Position numbers and translations under genes: made by a program. A stretch of 64,000 nt of DNA, from the NCBI GenBank assembly GCA_003439945.1, contig QVRM01002220.1:393501-457500 (forward strand), written 5' to 3'. The notes under the pieces were generated by a model that worked only from the letters and a program-made list of their open reading frames with translations, made no database searches and was not told the DNA's origin. This document shows positions 10,339-23,384 of this stretch, piece by piece (position 1 is the first letter of the stretch; every line of letters starts with the position of its first letter). Source of the stretch: Dermanyssus gallinae. Taxonomy: Eukaryota; Arthropoda; Arachnida; Mesostigmata; Dermanyssidae.

Positions 10339-10343
<5 letters not shown>
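10137..10343 (-). repeat. Right terminal inverted repeat of the Tc1 element
   Basis: It mirrors the left repeat and ends at GCAACACACTTT before the (TA)n tract of 10344-10403. Confidence 0.9.

Positions 10344-10403
<60 letters not shown>
10344..10403. repeat. (TA)n microsatellite
   Basis: An uninterrupted TA run directly flanks the Tc1 right terminus. It is probably the target microsatellite of the insertion. Confidence 0.9.
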
Positions 10404-10406
<3 letters not shown>

Positions 10407-10431
10407 ACAAAACATGTATTAGCTTAATATA

Positions 10432-11390
10432 TGGTTTAGTATAGCGTCGTTAATGAATGAGCAGATCCACGCATGTCATAGCTAGCATTGCCAGCGGTAG
10501 TAGCATCGGCATGTGCATAATTCTCTCGCCGACTGCTCAACAATAATAATAATAACGTTATATGCCGTGTACCAGCACAGATGAGCCTTTTGTCTTGTGT
10601 TCTAATTTGTAATATGGTCCAAACTTACTGATTTGCGTTACACGAGTAGGTTTTTTTTGTTTGTAAACAATAGCATTGTTTTCCAGAGCACGAAAATTTC
10701 ATTTAGTCACGTTCTACTTACTACCCGTTTTCTGCCAATTGTCAGAGAGTTTTTCAATCATTTATCTATAGATGTTTTCGCTTTGTTACGTATTAACTCT
10801 ATCTTATGTGCAAATACTTAAAAATATCGCCTGTATATGGCCGGATATGTTGAGATATCATGGGTTTTAAAAAATCTTGCAATCTAGGTGTATACTAAAT
10901 AAGCGTCGTTAATTGAGCAATAATAGCTACCACGGTAGTATAATAGGCGCTAAATAGGCCCTAAGTGCAGAAGGGATATATATTTATTCTTCTAGCCGAC
11001 TGCCCTCAAATAATAAAATAATAATAATGGGAGTAGTTTGTTCATATATGTATATGCTGTGTACCAGCATAGATGAGTCTTTTGTCTTGTGTTCTAATTT
11101 GTAATATGATCCAGGCTTACTGATTGCGTTAAACAAGTAGTTTTGTTTTTGTTTTCAAACAATATACATTTTCCAGAGCACGAAAATTCATTTAGTCACA
11201 TTCCGCTTACTACCCGTTTTCTTGCCAATTGTCAGTGAGTTTTTCGACCATTTATCTATAGATGTCTTCGCTTCGTTACTTGTTAATTCTAAGCTTATTT
11301 GAAAATCCTCAGAAAGACCTCGTGTATAGGGCCGGACATGTTGAGATATCTAGGGTTTCTCAAAAATCCCTTGCAATAAAGACCATTCTA
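10432..11390 (+). repeat. Diverged tandem duplication, two units of ~480 bp
   Basis: Unit 1 (about 10432-10900) and unit 2 (about 10901-11390) align along their length. Both start with AGCGTCGTTAAT, share CCGACTGC followed by an AATAAT run, share TGTGTACCAGCA, TTTTGTCTTGTGTTCTAATT, ATTTATCTATAGATGT and TCGCTT, and end with GGCCGGAYATGTTGAGATATC. The final segment also occurs at the 3' end of the family 2 SINEs (33.5 and 42.05 kb). Substitutions and small indels show that the duplication is old. Confidence 0.85.
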
Positions 11391-14096
11391 GGCTGTTAAT
11401 TATACTAAAGACGAGTCTGCTTAGACAATGACATTCGCTGCCGTGTTCTCTGCTCGTTTCATTGCTAATGACTCCCAAAAACGACGGAGTAAGTTATGTG
11501 TGAGCAAACTGGCCATTTGTTGGTATCCATATGTATGTAAGCAATATTTTGGCAGAGTTTTGAAGTAGCTTCAATCATGTACGTTGAGTACAGTTACATG
11601 GTCAACCCAAAGTTCTGGCATAAGCTAAGTGCAAATATATACATACATACAAGAGTATCATTTCGCGTGTGCTTAACTCATATCAATGTCTAACAACAGA
11701 GGTTCGCACCTAATTACACCTGCCAGGGTTGATCAGAATGGCCACACGCCTTGGCTCTCTATCTCGCTTTCTTTCATCCTCGATTTTCCTTTCTTAGCGG
11801 GCGAAGTATCGTCGACAGCGATGACGCCGAGATTCTGCTTGCAATCCTCTCGATCCGACCGATCGTCGCCTGGCAGCTTGTTATCTGTCGGCGGTCCGAA
11901 CAACACGAGGAAGCAGTGCACTCATCACTGGCCATCTATCTCAGCAACTAAGCAACATCTAGCTTACGCCATCACATCGGGGGTATTTTGGCACCTCGAC
12001 GCCGCCCTGCCAAGGCGGAGTGAAGCGCGGCTCGAGCTCCTCTGGAGCGCAACTGAAAGGTCGTTTCGTTCAGCGGTCGTCCCCCCGTTCTATCCATCGC
12101 ACCCTAGGAGGATGCGATAGGATGGGACCCTATTCCATCGAATACCACCTTCTTCTTCATCTTCTTCTTCTTCGGATGCTTTTCTCAGCCGGGTGCCCAC
12201 CAACTAGATATCCACGTCCGAAAGTCCGTCAGCGAGTAGCTACCAGCGAACAGCTAACGGTGGGCGCCGCGGCTTTTGCGGCCATATCAGTTCGACAACT
12301 ATAGGCTTCGGGCTGGGTTGCGGCGGACCGCCTTTCCCGACCTTGCCCTCACTTAATCTCTCCCTCTCTCTCTCTCTATTTATGTCCCCTTCTCTACTCT
12401 GTCTCTTGCGCCGCTTCCTGTGTACCTGCGAAAGATGTGTGGGATGACGGGGAGGGAGAGGGCACAGTAAGCGGGAGTTAGGGGGAGAAGGGTGCCCTGT
12501 ACCGTAAGCCCACTAAATCTGCTACGTTCGTTTTCTTCATCCGCTACTACATCTATACAGATACTCTGCTGCTGCTGCTGCCGCTGTTGCTGCTGTAATA
12601 AAGTGCGTAGACACACGTATACACTTGTACACTCGTTGGGCTGCATGTAGCAAGCACTCTGCGCGCGAGCGATGGGAGCAGGCGTGGCGTTTCTTGCTTT
12701 CTCTCTTGGCCAACAGAGCACCAGTGTAACCGTACTGGTCGTCGTCGTCGTTGCTGCTGTTGCTGTTGTTGTTGCTGTTGCTGTTGTTGTTGCTGTTGTT
12801 GTTGTGCAGTCGTAGAGCTAGTACCAGAAGCCTTGATGGCGGTGTTGGAACCGGTTGGAAGAAGTAGCAGCAGGAGCTGCAGCGGCCGCACAGCTTGGGC
12901 CATATTCCGTCTCCGCTGTGTGATTGATCCCATTAATTATACGAACATATGCCGCCATCACCGTTCGTCGACTCCCTGACGAGCCTCTCTGCGGGGTTGC
13001 CGCTTGCCTTCGTTGTTGTTGGCGGCCTCGTTGTTGTTGTTGTTGCTGCTGCTGCTGCTGTTGCCGCCGTTGTTGCAACTGTTATTGCTGCCGCTCCTGT
13101 TGTTGTTGTTATTGCTGCTGCTGCTACAGCCGGCGTCGTCCGTGCTGGTGAAGGGCTTCTTCCAGTTCGGGTCAGCTCTGAAAATGCACTTCCGCCAGCA
13201 CTCGCGTGTGTCTGTGGGAATACCAGAGGGAAGAGGGAGAGAAGGAGGAGGAGGAGGAGGAGGAGAAAGTGGATGAAAAAGAGCAGGAAAGAGAAGACGT
13301 GGACGACGAAAATCTGGATACACGTACGTTGCCGTACGACGTCGGCTGTATGTCCCCGGCGGCTGCTCCCGTCCAGCCATTGGTCTACGGCCATACGGCG
13401 TCGCCCACATAGATCGACCCAACGACCTACCAACCGATCCTGCGACTGGCCGATAGTCGTACAGATAGATATACTACTATACAGAAGATGACCCCCTCTC
13501 CCCCCATCAGCGCCACCACAGGCCACCCACCCACTCACCCAGCCAGCTTAGCCCACCACTAGCGGCGCTCAGGCGGACGCTCGTACTGCGCGCTTCTGCC
13601 TACGGATGGATGCTTGTAGTTGCTTGCTCGTTGCCTCGAAGCTGGTCGTAGTCGTTCTGTTGGGCCTATTTATCTGGCCTCAGTAGAGAGACGGGAGAAC
13701 CCCCCTCCCCCCACCCCAAGAAGTCGAGAGAGAGACAGAGAGAGAGAGAAAGAGATAGAGACAGGCAAGGAAGAGGCATAGAAAGCTCGAGCAGGCCGGC
13801 GGACGAACGTGTATCAGCCAACTAACTACACGACGAACTAACTAGAATCACAGACAGGTTCGCTCGTCGGTGAAAGCCATCGAGAGTGCTCTGCAGCTCC
13901 TCGACCGCCCGCTCGAGTAAAGCTCGATAGAGCTGTTGCTGTTACCACTGCTTAGACCATCTATCGTCCAACAGGAGTGGGACTACAACAACTACTACTA
14001 CCACTACTACTTCTACTACTATTACAGACTCACTGACTGACTGACTGACCACTCGCATTCGATCTAATTATAGCCGTACGCCTGCTGCTGCTGATG

Positions 14097-14130
<34 letters not shown>

Positions 14131-14440
14131 GAGAACAAGGAATACTCGCGCAAGGGGTGTTGGTTAGGACAGTTGCCGAACGTAGGACGGCGGGGTGGCG
14201 GCGAGAGCCCGGGAACTATTGGTAGAATATTGATTCCCACAAAAGGGCCAAACTCCCCAAAGAGGCAGGTAGAGTCGGAACTTCGTCGAAGCGACCACAC
14301 AGCGCGGCCGGGCCTACCTAAGACCTAAGAGTAAAGCGAGGCTGATGAGTGGGTGAGTGAATCAGGAGCAGCGCGATAACGGCATACGTCGGTAGCTGAA
14401 CACGTATGAACGTTTGTCCATGTGTATGTACATATGTATA
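11391..14440. other. GC-richer, low-complexity block without recognised gene
   Basis: Most of this stretch is pyrimidine-rich or trinucleotide-rich and higher in GC than its neighbours. It could hold an untranslated first exon or promoter region of a host gene, but no start, splice pattern or domain supports that. It includes (CT)n, (AG)n (13720-13770), (GGA)n (13240-13265) and (ACT)n (13985-14130) tracts. Confidence 0.45.
12566..13125. repeat. CAG/CAA-type trinucleotide arrays
   Basis: Imperfect (CTG/TTG)n arrays lie at about 12566-12596, 12750-12806 and 13020-13125. Read on the minus strand they would give poly-Gln runs of up to about 18 residues, and other frames give poly-Leu or poly-Asn. 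No flanking conserved protein was recognised, so I treat them as simple repeats. Confidence 0.75.
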
Positions 14441-14446
14441 TACATG

Positions 14447-14862
14447 GTCATTCATATCGTTATGTACTTATTTCGAGGTTTGGTAGAACTCGGCAAGAAA
14501 ATATTTTTTTCCAATGAAGGGAGGACGCTGACACGTTTTGTTTAGGAGATAGAGAGTGAAGTCTGCCTTTTTTCTCCTACATAGTTGTGCGAAATCTACG
14601 TTTGCGGGAGAACCAGTCAACGCATAAGGAGCCAATCATACAAGCATGTTCGGAGGAAAATTCTGCACAACGGAAGACACTTTATTAGCTTGCGTAGCGA
14701 AAAGCGAACAACTATATTAAGAAAATTCTTGAATAGTCGATATGTTACGTTAACCCTCTTTCATAAAAAATCTGCCGCCCCCTCTTTCCACTAGAAAAAA
14801 TTATTATCTTGCCGAGTTCTACCATACCTCAAAATATGTACCTAACTTTCTCATACACCCTA
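14447..14862. mobile_element. Non-autonomous DD41D-family element (MITE-like)
   Basis: The left end (14447-14512) reads GTCATTCATATCG, then TTTCGAGGTTTGGTAGAACT. The right end (about 14787-14862) is its inverted counterpart, with CTTGCCGAGTTCTACCATAC. Both match the terminus of the DD41D element at 8510-8578. Only non-coding subterminal sequence lies between, so the element is about 416 bp and must be moved by a transposase supplied elsewhere. Confidence 0.75.
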
Positions 14863-15352
14863 TGCAAGTATGCATGCCTTCGGTTTTCATATGGCTATCG
14901 AAAAAGCTTAGTTACTTGACCACTACGTAACGCAGCACCATCACTTTGTTACGAAAATGGTGGGCAATAAATTTGCTATTGCGCGAGACTGGTCTTTTAA
15001 ACACACGTGTTTGGTCGTAGTGGATAAGTTTTACGATTTTTCACAAAAAAAAGCGTTAACGTAAGACATAACACCACATCGACTTTGTATGACTTTTCTC
15101 AATCTGGCTATTCGCTTTTCGCTACGCAAGCTAGTAAAGCGTCCTCCGTTGCACAGAATTTTCCTCCGAACACGCTGATATGATTGGTTCCTTCATGCGT
15201 TGACCCGCTTGTTCCCGATGTTGTGACATGATGGTTCTCCCGCAAACGTAGATTTCGCACAACTATGTAGGAGAAAAAAAGCAGAATAACTACTTTTATA
15301 AATTTCACTCTCTCTCCTAAACAAGACGTTTCCGCGTCCTCCCTTCATTAGT
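14863..15352 (+). mobile_element. DD41D-family subterminal fragment, inverted relative to the MITE half
   Basis: The stretch aligns with 8050-8510 (for example ACTACGTAACGCAGCACCAT, then GTTCTCCCGCAAACGTAGAT, then AACAAGACGTT). Its last 240 bases are the inverted counterpart of 14512-14718, forming a large stem with a loop of roughly 400 bases. It lacks the outermost terminus seen at 8510-8578. Confidence 0.75.
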
Positions 15353-17670
<2,318 letters not shown>

Positions 17671-17721
<51 letters not shown>

Positions 17722-17726
17722 CTATA
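17671..17726. repeat. (TA)n tract at the 5' edge of the R2-like element
   Basis: The TA run ends within a few bases of the first recognisable RT codons (IDLRKAFD), so it marks the truncation or insertion point of the retrotransposon. Confidence 0.85.
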
Positions 17727-17727
17727 T

Positions 17728-19588
17728 GCCTCAATCGACCTCCGTAAGGCGTTCGACATGGTGAGTCATGACTCCGTCCTGTGGTCACTCCGGACTCGCG
17801 GATACCCGGAGGTATTCATTAACTATATCGAACGCTTGTACCTCTCTTCTAAAACTCTCATAGAATTTGGACAAGAATGTCGCACATTTCGGCCAACTAG
17901 GGGTGTTAGGCAGGGAGATCCTCTGTCCCCCCTCTTATTTAATCTAGTTCTCGACGACATTCTTTCAAAATTAGACCAAACTAATATCGGGTACCAACTT
18001 ACTGATGACTTCCGCCTTATGGGCTTAGCCTTTGCGGATGATCTCATCCTCCTAGCCTCCACGAAATCCACTCTCCAACGGCTCCTTAATATTGCGGACC
18101 CACTTTTAAAATCCCGAGGCCTTGAAATTAATACTAATAAAAGCTTTACTATCTCCCACCTATTTAATAGGAAGGAAGGTAAAGGTTTTATCAATACCGT
18201 ATCAGAATTTAACGTTGGAGATCGGCAATTGCCAGCTAAAGGTATGAGCGATCGATGGAGATATCTTGGAGTCGACTTTGACAGCAATGGCAGAGTTGAC
18301 TCCACCAAGGATATACTCCTTAACTTACTCAACAGACTCACGATAGCTCCCCTTAAACCCCACCAAAGACTCATATTTTTGAAAGACTTTCTCATTCCCC
18401 GTCTCCTATATAAACTGGTCTCCGGTCCCAGACCATCTTACGCACTCCTTAGTGACCTAGATAAAGAGATCAGAAAGGTTGTTAAGTCGAAATGGCTTAA
18501 GCTCGAAAACTCGGTGCCGAACGCCTACCTGTACACGCACACAGCACACGGCGGTCTGGACATCCCCTGCCTCCAAACATTCATTCCCAGAATCCGCCTC
18601 TCCCGCCTGACAGCACTACAACACTCCACGCACCTTGGGGTCCAATGGATGCTAACCACCGAGCACTTTAAAAAAGATCTTGCGAAAACAAGACTTCTTT
18701 GCGAGCGCTTGGGAACCTCCATTGAGACCGCTACACAAGAGACCGATTACTGGTCTCAACAACTACACAACACGTTCGATGGGGCACATTTTAAAAAAGC
18801 ACACGAAACGCCCTTTGTACATTACTGGATTAAGGGTATGCCCTACCTATCTGGTAAGGAGTATTTAAACCTACTAAAGCTCAGGATCAACGCACTACCA
18901 ACGCGTGCCAGATTGGCCAGGGGACGCCCGGGCTACAACAAACGTTGTAGGCACGGGTGTCATGCGCCTGAGACGTTGGCTCATGTCGCTCAGATGTGCG
19001 ATATAACACACAAACAAACCATAAAGAGACATGACGACGTCTGTGATCGCGTGGCGCGTCTTCTCCGCGAAAGGGGTCATGAGGTGGTTCGTGAGCGAGT
19101 ATTCCGTCGACCGGGCGCACCGGGTCTAAAGCCCGACCTCGTAATAACAACACCTACCGAGGTCTGGGTTTTAGATGCCGAGGTTTGCGGCCCGAACCGG
19201 GACCTGGCAAAAGCACGGCAAGACAAGATCGCCAAATATGACGTCGAGTTCCTAAGAGCGGCGCTCCCCTACCCGCAAAAACCTCGCAGATTCGGATCCA
19301 TCACTATCTCTATGAGTGGTGTATGGGACTCCGAATCTGCGAGGACGCTCTTGGGGCTCGGCGTCACGAAGAGGAATCTTATGGATCTCACCGTTTTAAC
19401 TTTGCAAGGAACCTTGAGGATATATCGCTCGCACCGGATCCATAAGAGCGGGGGCTACCATCAAGCAAGGACACGGACAACTGATTCTTAACTTCACGTG
19501 ACACCTTTTTATTACCATTTTTATTAAGGCGAGCACTGCCGAGTGTGCAAACGTATTGTAAATGATTAATAAATCATCACAATATTTT
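17728..19588 (+). mobile_element. R2-like (RLE-type) non-LTR retrotransposon, 5'-truncated
   Basis: The 3' portion of a site-specific-type LINE: RT from motif A onward, zinc-binding motif and restriction-like endonuclease in one uninterrupted frame. A short 3' UTR carries an AATAAA near 19568 and runs into a (TA)n tract. Both edges are (TA)n. The 5' half (N-terminal fingers, RT motifs 0-2) is missing. It may belong to the same broad lineage as the element at 61.4-64 kb, but the two do not overlap enough in the window to tell. Confidence 0.88.
17758..19491 (+). CDS. R2-like RT plus restriction-like endonuclease (C-terminal part)
   Basis: A 577-codon frame without stops; the true protein began upstream, and an Asp-containing IDLRKAFD precedes the first ATG. 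RT motif B is [14 protein letters not shown] (about residues 49-62) and motif C is FADDLILLA (Asp 94 and 95). A zinc-binding cluster (Cys 397, [17 protein letters not shown]) is followed by a restriction-like endonuclease with LKPDLVI (Asp 460) and VWVLDAEV (Asp 473), the PD..D signature of RLE elements such as R2. The endonuclease nicks the target and the RT primes on it. All visible catalytic residues are intact, so the copy was inserted 5'-truncated and has decayed little. Confidence 0.9.
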   Translation: MVSHDSVLWSLRTRGYPEVFINYIERLYLSSKTLIEFGQECRTFRPTRGVRQGDPLSPLLFNLVLDDILSKLDQTNIGYQLTDDFRLMGLAFADDLILLASTKSTLQRLLNIADPLLKSRGLEINTNKSFTISHLFNRKEGKGFINTVSEFNVGDRQLPAKGMSDRWRYLGVDFDSNGRVDSTKDILLNLLNRLTIAPLKPHQRLIFLKDFLIPRLLYKLVSGPRPSYALLSDLDKEIRKVVKSKWLKLENSVPNAYLYTHTAHGGLDIPCLQTFIPRIRLSRLTALQHSTHLGVQWMLTTEHFKKDLAKTRLLCERLGTSIETATQETDYWSQQLHNTFDGAHFKKAHETPFVHYWIKGMPYLSGKEYLNLLKLRINALPTRARLARGRPGYNKRCRHGCHAPETLAHVAQMCDITHKQTIKRHDDVCDRVARLLRERGHEVVRERVFRRPGAPGLKPDLVITTPTEVWVLDAEVCGPNRDLAKARQDKIAKYDVEFLRAALPYPQKPRRFGSITISMSGVWDSESARTLLGLGVTKRNLMDLTVLTLQGTLRIYRSHRIHKSGGYHQARTRTTDS

Positions 19589-19590
19589 CT

Positions 19591-19591
19591 A

Positions 19592-19639
<48 letters not shown>

Positions 19640-19644
19640 TATAT

Positions 19645-19679
<35 letters not shown>

Positions 19680-19721
19680 TATATATATTTATATATATAT
19701 ATATATATATATAGATATATA

Positions 19722-19766
<45 letters not shown>
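19591..19766. repeat. (TA)n microsatellite at the 3' edge of the R2-like element
   Basis: About 175 bases of TA repeats with a few GATA interruptions start directly after the retrotransposon 3' UTR. Confidence 0.95.
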
Positions 19767-19768
<2 letters not shown>

Positions 19769-19789
19769 GAACGAATAATGGGTGACATA

Positions 19790-20463
19790 AAATGCTGACG
19801 GGCCTAGCCATGGTGAATGGTGATGATCGCATCCGAATGCTCCCCGCTGCTGCAGTTAGCCAGGGCATCGCGAGCCGAAATCGGCGCAAGATCGCAGATT
19901 CGCTACGACGACTGGCCGGTAACCGGTACGAGATTGTTGGCACATACAAGTTGGTCGAAGTAGTAGAACCCGACGTGCAGGTAGGCAGGAGAAGCAGCCG
20001 CAGTAGTAGTAGTAGATGTAGTAATAATAGGGTGGCCGCGTGACGGTGAACGTGGCCACTACAAGGGCGGCGGTGCAAGGAAGAGAAGGGCTTTGCCCGG
20101 AAACACGGATAATTTCACTGGAAGCGGTCAAACACGTCGTTCGGCGGCCGGGCCGGGCCAAACAAACAGGAAGTGGCCTGCCACCGACCACATCACCGCG
20201 GACAAATGCGAATGCGAAACGGATGCATCGCAAACGGCCAAGCTCAGAAACCGCGGCGGTGGCGGAGGCAGACGGTAGAGCCGGCATCATCATCAACAGC
20301 AACAACGACAACAACAATCACAGCAACAACCACAACAACAACAACACCATCAACAGCAACAGCGACAACGGCAACAACAACAGCAGCAAGAACAACGACA
20401 GCGACAATAACAACGATAACAACAACAGCAACAGCGACAACGGCAACAACAACAACGACAGCG

Positions 20464-20499
<36 letters not shown>

Positions 20500-21500
20500 C
20501 AGTCAGCAATAATGGCAACAACAACACAGTCAGCAATAATGGCAACAACAACACAGTCAGCAATAATGGCAACAACAACAACAACTACACAGTAAGCAAT
20601 AATGGCAACAACACGAAAGGTAACGCTGACCGAACAGTGGCAACTGCACCACCGGAGTAGTGGAAAGACGGTGTGACAACAGGAACAACAACAACCAAAA
20701 TAAAACGAACAATAAGAGCAACATTAAAAATAACAACAGCAGCATCCACAGCAACCAAGACAACAACAACAACAACAGCTACAACAACAACAGTTACAAT
20801 CATGTCAGCAGCAGCAGTAGCAGCACCAGTAACAACGATAGCACCAGCCCAAAGGCCAATAACAAGAACAACAATCCAATGTCCGGAAGTGAATCGCAGC
20901 GTTCCCTATCTTACTCTTTATCTATCTTTATCTGTCCCCCCCCCTGTCTCTCTCTCTTTCGTATGTACTCAAGTGAAGACAAACAACTACATGGCGTGAC
21001 TGTGTACAAGCAGTTCGTACACACTCGAATCGTCATTACCGAATCGCTGACCACGGGACCCGAGTCTTGGCGGACATGCGCACTCTTGGTAATGCGTGTA
21101 GGTAGGTGGCCACCCGCGATTGCTGTTTCAGAGATCTCGTCAGATCCCGCGTCTCTCGTTTGTAGATCGTTGTTACGGAGTTCGTTGCGTTCTGATCGTG
21201 TCGGTATATCGTACTGCGGACATCGTGCATTTCTTGCAGGGGTGACACACATTCGTTAGGTTTTCGACGAGACGACCTACTCTCATTTAGCACCGTTCAG
21301 AAGGGAGACTGGGCATGATTGAGTAAATTGGTTGTTGTTGTTAGGATCAGCAGTTAGTTGAGAATAACAACCTGATTGTAACTGGTCGCAGTGAAGGTAT
21401 GAGCAGTGAGTTGCGTCGATGGGAGACTTCTCTAGCACTATATATATTTATATTTATATGTTTACGTGCATTGTATTTAACCTTAACGGTGGGACATGGA
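19790..21500. other. CAA/CAG-rich low-complexity block
   Basis: GC-rich sequence (19.8-20.28 kb) passes into (CAA/CAG)n-rich DNA (20.29-20.87 kb). One plus-strand frame of 206 codons (20040-20660) would encode an Arg/Ala-rich start and then Asn/Ser-rich repeats; other frames are equally open. Repeats like this occur both in arthropod coding exons and in non-coding DNA. I cannot choose between these from sequence alone. Confidence 0.45.
20495..20612 (+). repeat. 27-base minisatellite within the CAA block
   Basis: About four units of ACACAGTMAGCAATAATGGC followed by an AACAACA spacer. The period is 27 bases, with one unit carrying an extra ACAACAACA. A plus-strand frame would read TVSNNGNNN repeatedly. 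Confidence 0.85.
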
Positions 21501-21511
21501 AAAAATAAAGT

Positions 21512-21536
<25 letters not shown>
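21512..21536. repeat. (TA)n microsatellite
   Basis: A short TA run. A C14 homopolymer follows at about 21645-21658. Confidence 0.9.
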
Positions 21537-21542
<6 letters not shown>

Positions 21543-21954
21543 CCAGGATGGAGTATTTTAGTAAGTAGAGTTATATGATGAGTCATTTCGGCTTGGCTGC
21601 CACTTTCGGTGCTCCGTGGCGGCCGTCTACCGTCGTAATGCCCTCCCCCCCCCCCCCCGCTGGACGTGCGCCCGGAAATGACGCCCGGACGGTCGGGGGT
21701 TGTTTTCGCTTATCTCTTCTCGAGCAGCAGGAATAGCGTCGGTCGGCACACTGCAGTGGCACAAGACCAAGACGTGTGCGGGAGACCCTTAACGTGTGAC
21801 CGGGTGAGTCTATGAGTATGGGTGTGTTTGTTGTATGCTGCTCGCCTCCTAAGGAGTTGTTAACTCGACGATGATCACAACAGTAGCAGCAGCAGCCGTA
21901 ACAACAGCAGCAGCAACAACAACAATTACGGCGACATCAACAATGATAAAAGAA

Positions 21955-22125
21955 ACAACGACCCTCTGTACTCCGGTCGGGCGGTCTATCACGGGGCCCC
22001 ATTGCGCGTGCCTGCGGGTCCCACGTGGTAAGGCGACCTATTCTACCGTCATAGAATCCTGTGCAAGCTTTAAGCGTGCCCAACATATGTACGACCGTTG
22101 AGCTTCTACGGCCGCTAGACCGAGA
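21955..22125 (+). repeat. Dispersed repeat, copy 1
   Basis: The segment with ACCGTCATAGAATCCTGTGC, then TTTAAGCGTGCCCAACATAT, then GTTGAGCTTCTACGGC aligns with 23400-23530. A weaker match lies at about 32150-32220 (CAAGCTTTAAAACGCTGTGC, then GGGGCTGCAAACGC). The family is unknown to me. Confidence 0.6.
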
Positions 22126-22189
22126 ATTGGTTGAGAGCTCTGCTTTTTGCAGTAAGAGATGGAAATTGACACCTCAGTGAAACCAATCT

Positions 22190-22912
22190 ATAATATGCCG
22201 AACAACATGGCGTGTTTACCACCACCCCATATGCTTAAAAGCTTATGCTTAAATCTTTGTAAAACTGGCGAGTGTGTATGTAAATATTATGAAGAGTGCT
22301 ATATCGGACGTTACCACTAACACAACTGGTCCTTTATTGAAACATCGTCACAGGCAAGTGTTAGCGATATTCATAATCACATGTATTATTGGTTAAGAGC
22401 AGACCAGATTGAACCATTAGAACAGTAGAGGTAAGAGGCACTGAAACTATCCAGATCTCCAACCTCTCGTCGAACTTGTTCAACTTTACTTTCCCATTCC
22501 GAGATGAAGCTCTCGAGTGGTACTCTGCGCATCGTCTTCAATCTCAAACGAATGATCTCAACAACCGGTGCACAGCCTGACAATAGGTACACAAAACGGC
22601 TCCATGCCCACGTTGACAGGCGAAGTACTTGCTTCATGTGCATGGTGAAACACCTTTCATGCAAACCAAAGATTGCCCGAGTGAGGTGTTTCCATGCTCT
22701 CGTCAAGATCGTGCATCAGCCTTGGTGCAATTTTGAGGTGGAAGAGTGCCAGTGCTGTCGGGACGGACAGTCGCCGGACGTCGCCGACCTCTCCATACAG
22801 AGAGACTAGGGCTGTGCGTACAGTCTGGACGATGTGCACGGTGTTAGCGATATTGCTAGCCTACAAGATGATATGTGAACGATTCTACTATATTACCAAT
22901 TTATGGTGAGTA
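22190..22912 (+). mobile_element. 3' fragment of an A-family retrotransposon, interrupted
   Basis: Plus-strand codons read WRVYHHPICLK, then TGECVCKYYEECYIGRYH, the Cys/His C-terminus of elements A and B. The fragment continues after the nested insertion as GCTAGCCTACAAG through ACCAATTTATGGTGAGTAAAC, which matches the 3' end of element A (ACCAACAACTGTGGTGAATAAA). Stops and a frameshift break it. It is interrupted at 22372-22854 by a second LINE fragment. Confidence 0.75.
22372..22840 (-). pseudogene. Nested 5'-truncated LINE fragment with 14-bp target-site duplication
   Basis: The minus strand encodes ALFHLKIAPRLMHDL and, in another frame, AIFGLHERCFTMHMKQVL, WSRFVYLLSGCAPVVEIIRL and LESFISEWESKVEQVR. 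This is the post-RT C-terminal region of a LINE family distinct from A, of a type I recall as common in tick and mite genomes. The copy is bounded by a perfect direct repeat GTGTTAGCGATATT at 22358-22371 and 22841-22854, a target-site duplication inside the older A-family fragment. Frameshifts near 22700 make it non-coding. Confidence 0.82.
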
Positions 22913-23384
22913 AACCCGAAATAATATTTTAGACAGTTTCCGCAACAGTAATGCTTTTTTGAATTCAAAATTGCCACCCGTAATTGGAATGTGTCGCTGT
23001 CCATATCGAAATAATTCATGTAGCAAAACCAACGAATAAGATCACTTCACGAAGCTTTCGAAAAGATACCTCTATACTAAAGATCATGTATAATGATAAA
23101 ACAACTGTAAGAAAACACCTATGCTTGCAAAAATGTCATTCCAGAATTAAGTTCTGCACAGCGAGATTAGGTGGTGCACACTCTTGCCACCCTCATATGT
23201 CTCTCAGTATAGGTTGTCGTGGAGACTGCGGGGGCAACGTTAAAGTTGTCGGCTCTCACTTCTATAGAAGGATATTACTAGCGCACTGTCTCTACTTAGC
23301 TTGACTTTTATCGAGATCTACTCTGTGCCTCCATAGTAGTTTCGCATCACAAAATAATCGCAACAAATACGACATCAACGATGG

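Larger units (their letters stand above)
8703..10343 (+). mobile_element. Tc1-family transposon with ~205-bp IR/DR termini
   Basis: This is a complete element of about 1.64 kb between TA dinucleotides. The termini are near-identical inverted repeats, left about 8703-8908 and right about 10137-10343. Each repeat contains two related direct motifs, an outer TTGCAAAAAATTAGCAAC and an inner CTGCAAAATATTAGCAAC, about 170 bases apart. This is the IR/DR arrangement known from Sleeping-Beauty-like Tc1 elements, where both motifs bind the transposase. It encodes one transposase on the plus strand, now broken. Confidence 0.92.

Noticed and set aside
12553..13078. Poly-Gln protein on the minus strand
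   Set aside because: The Gln runs come from trinucleotide arrays, and the flanks show no domain or conserved sequence.
11391..14440. Promoter or first exon of a host gene
   Set aside because: GC content and trinucleotide repeats are suggestive, but no start site, splice site or protein similarity could be shown.
20040..20660. 206-codon Asn/Ser-rich frame
   Set aside because: It is mostly translated CAA-type repeat. All frames of the same DNA are open, so openness is not evidence of coding.
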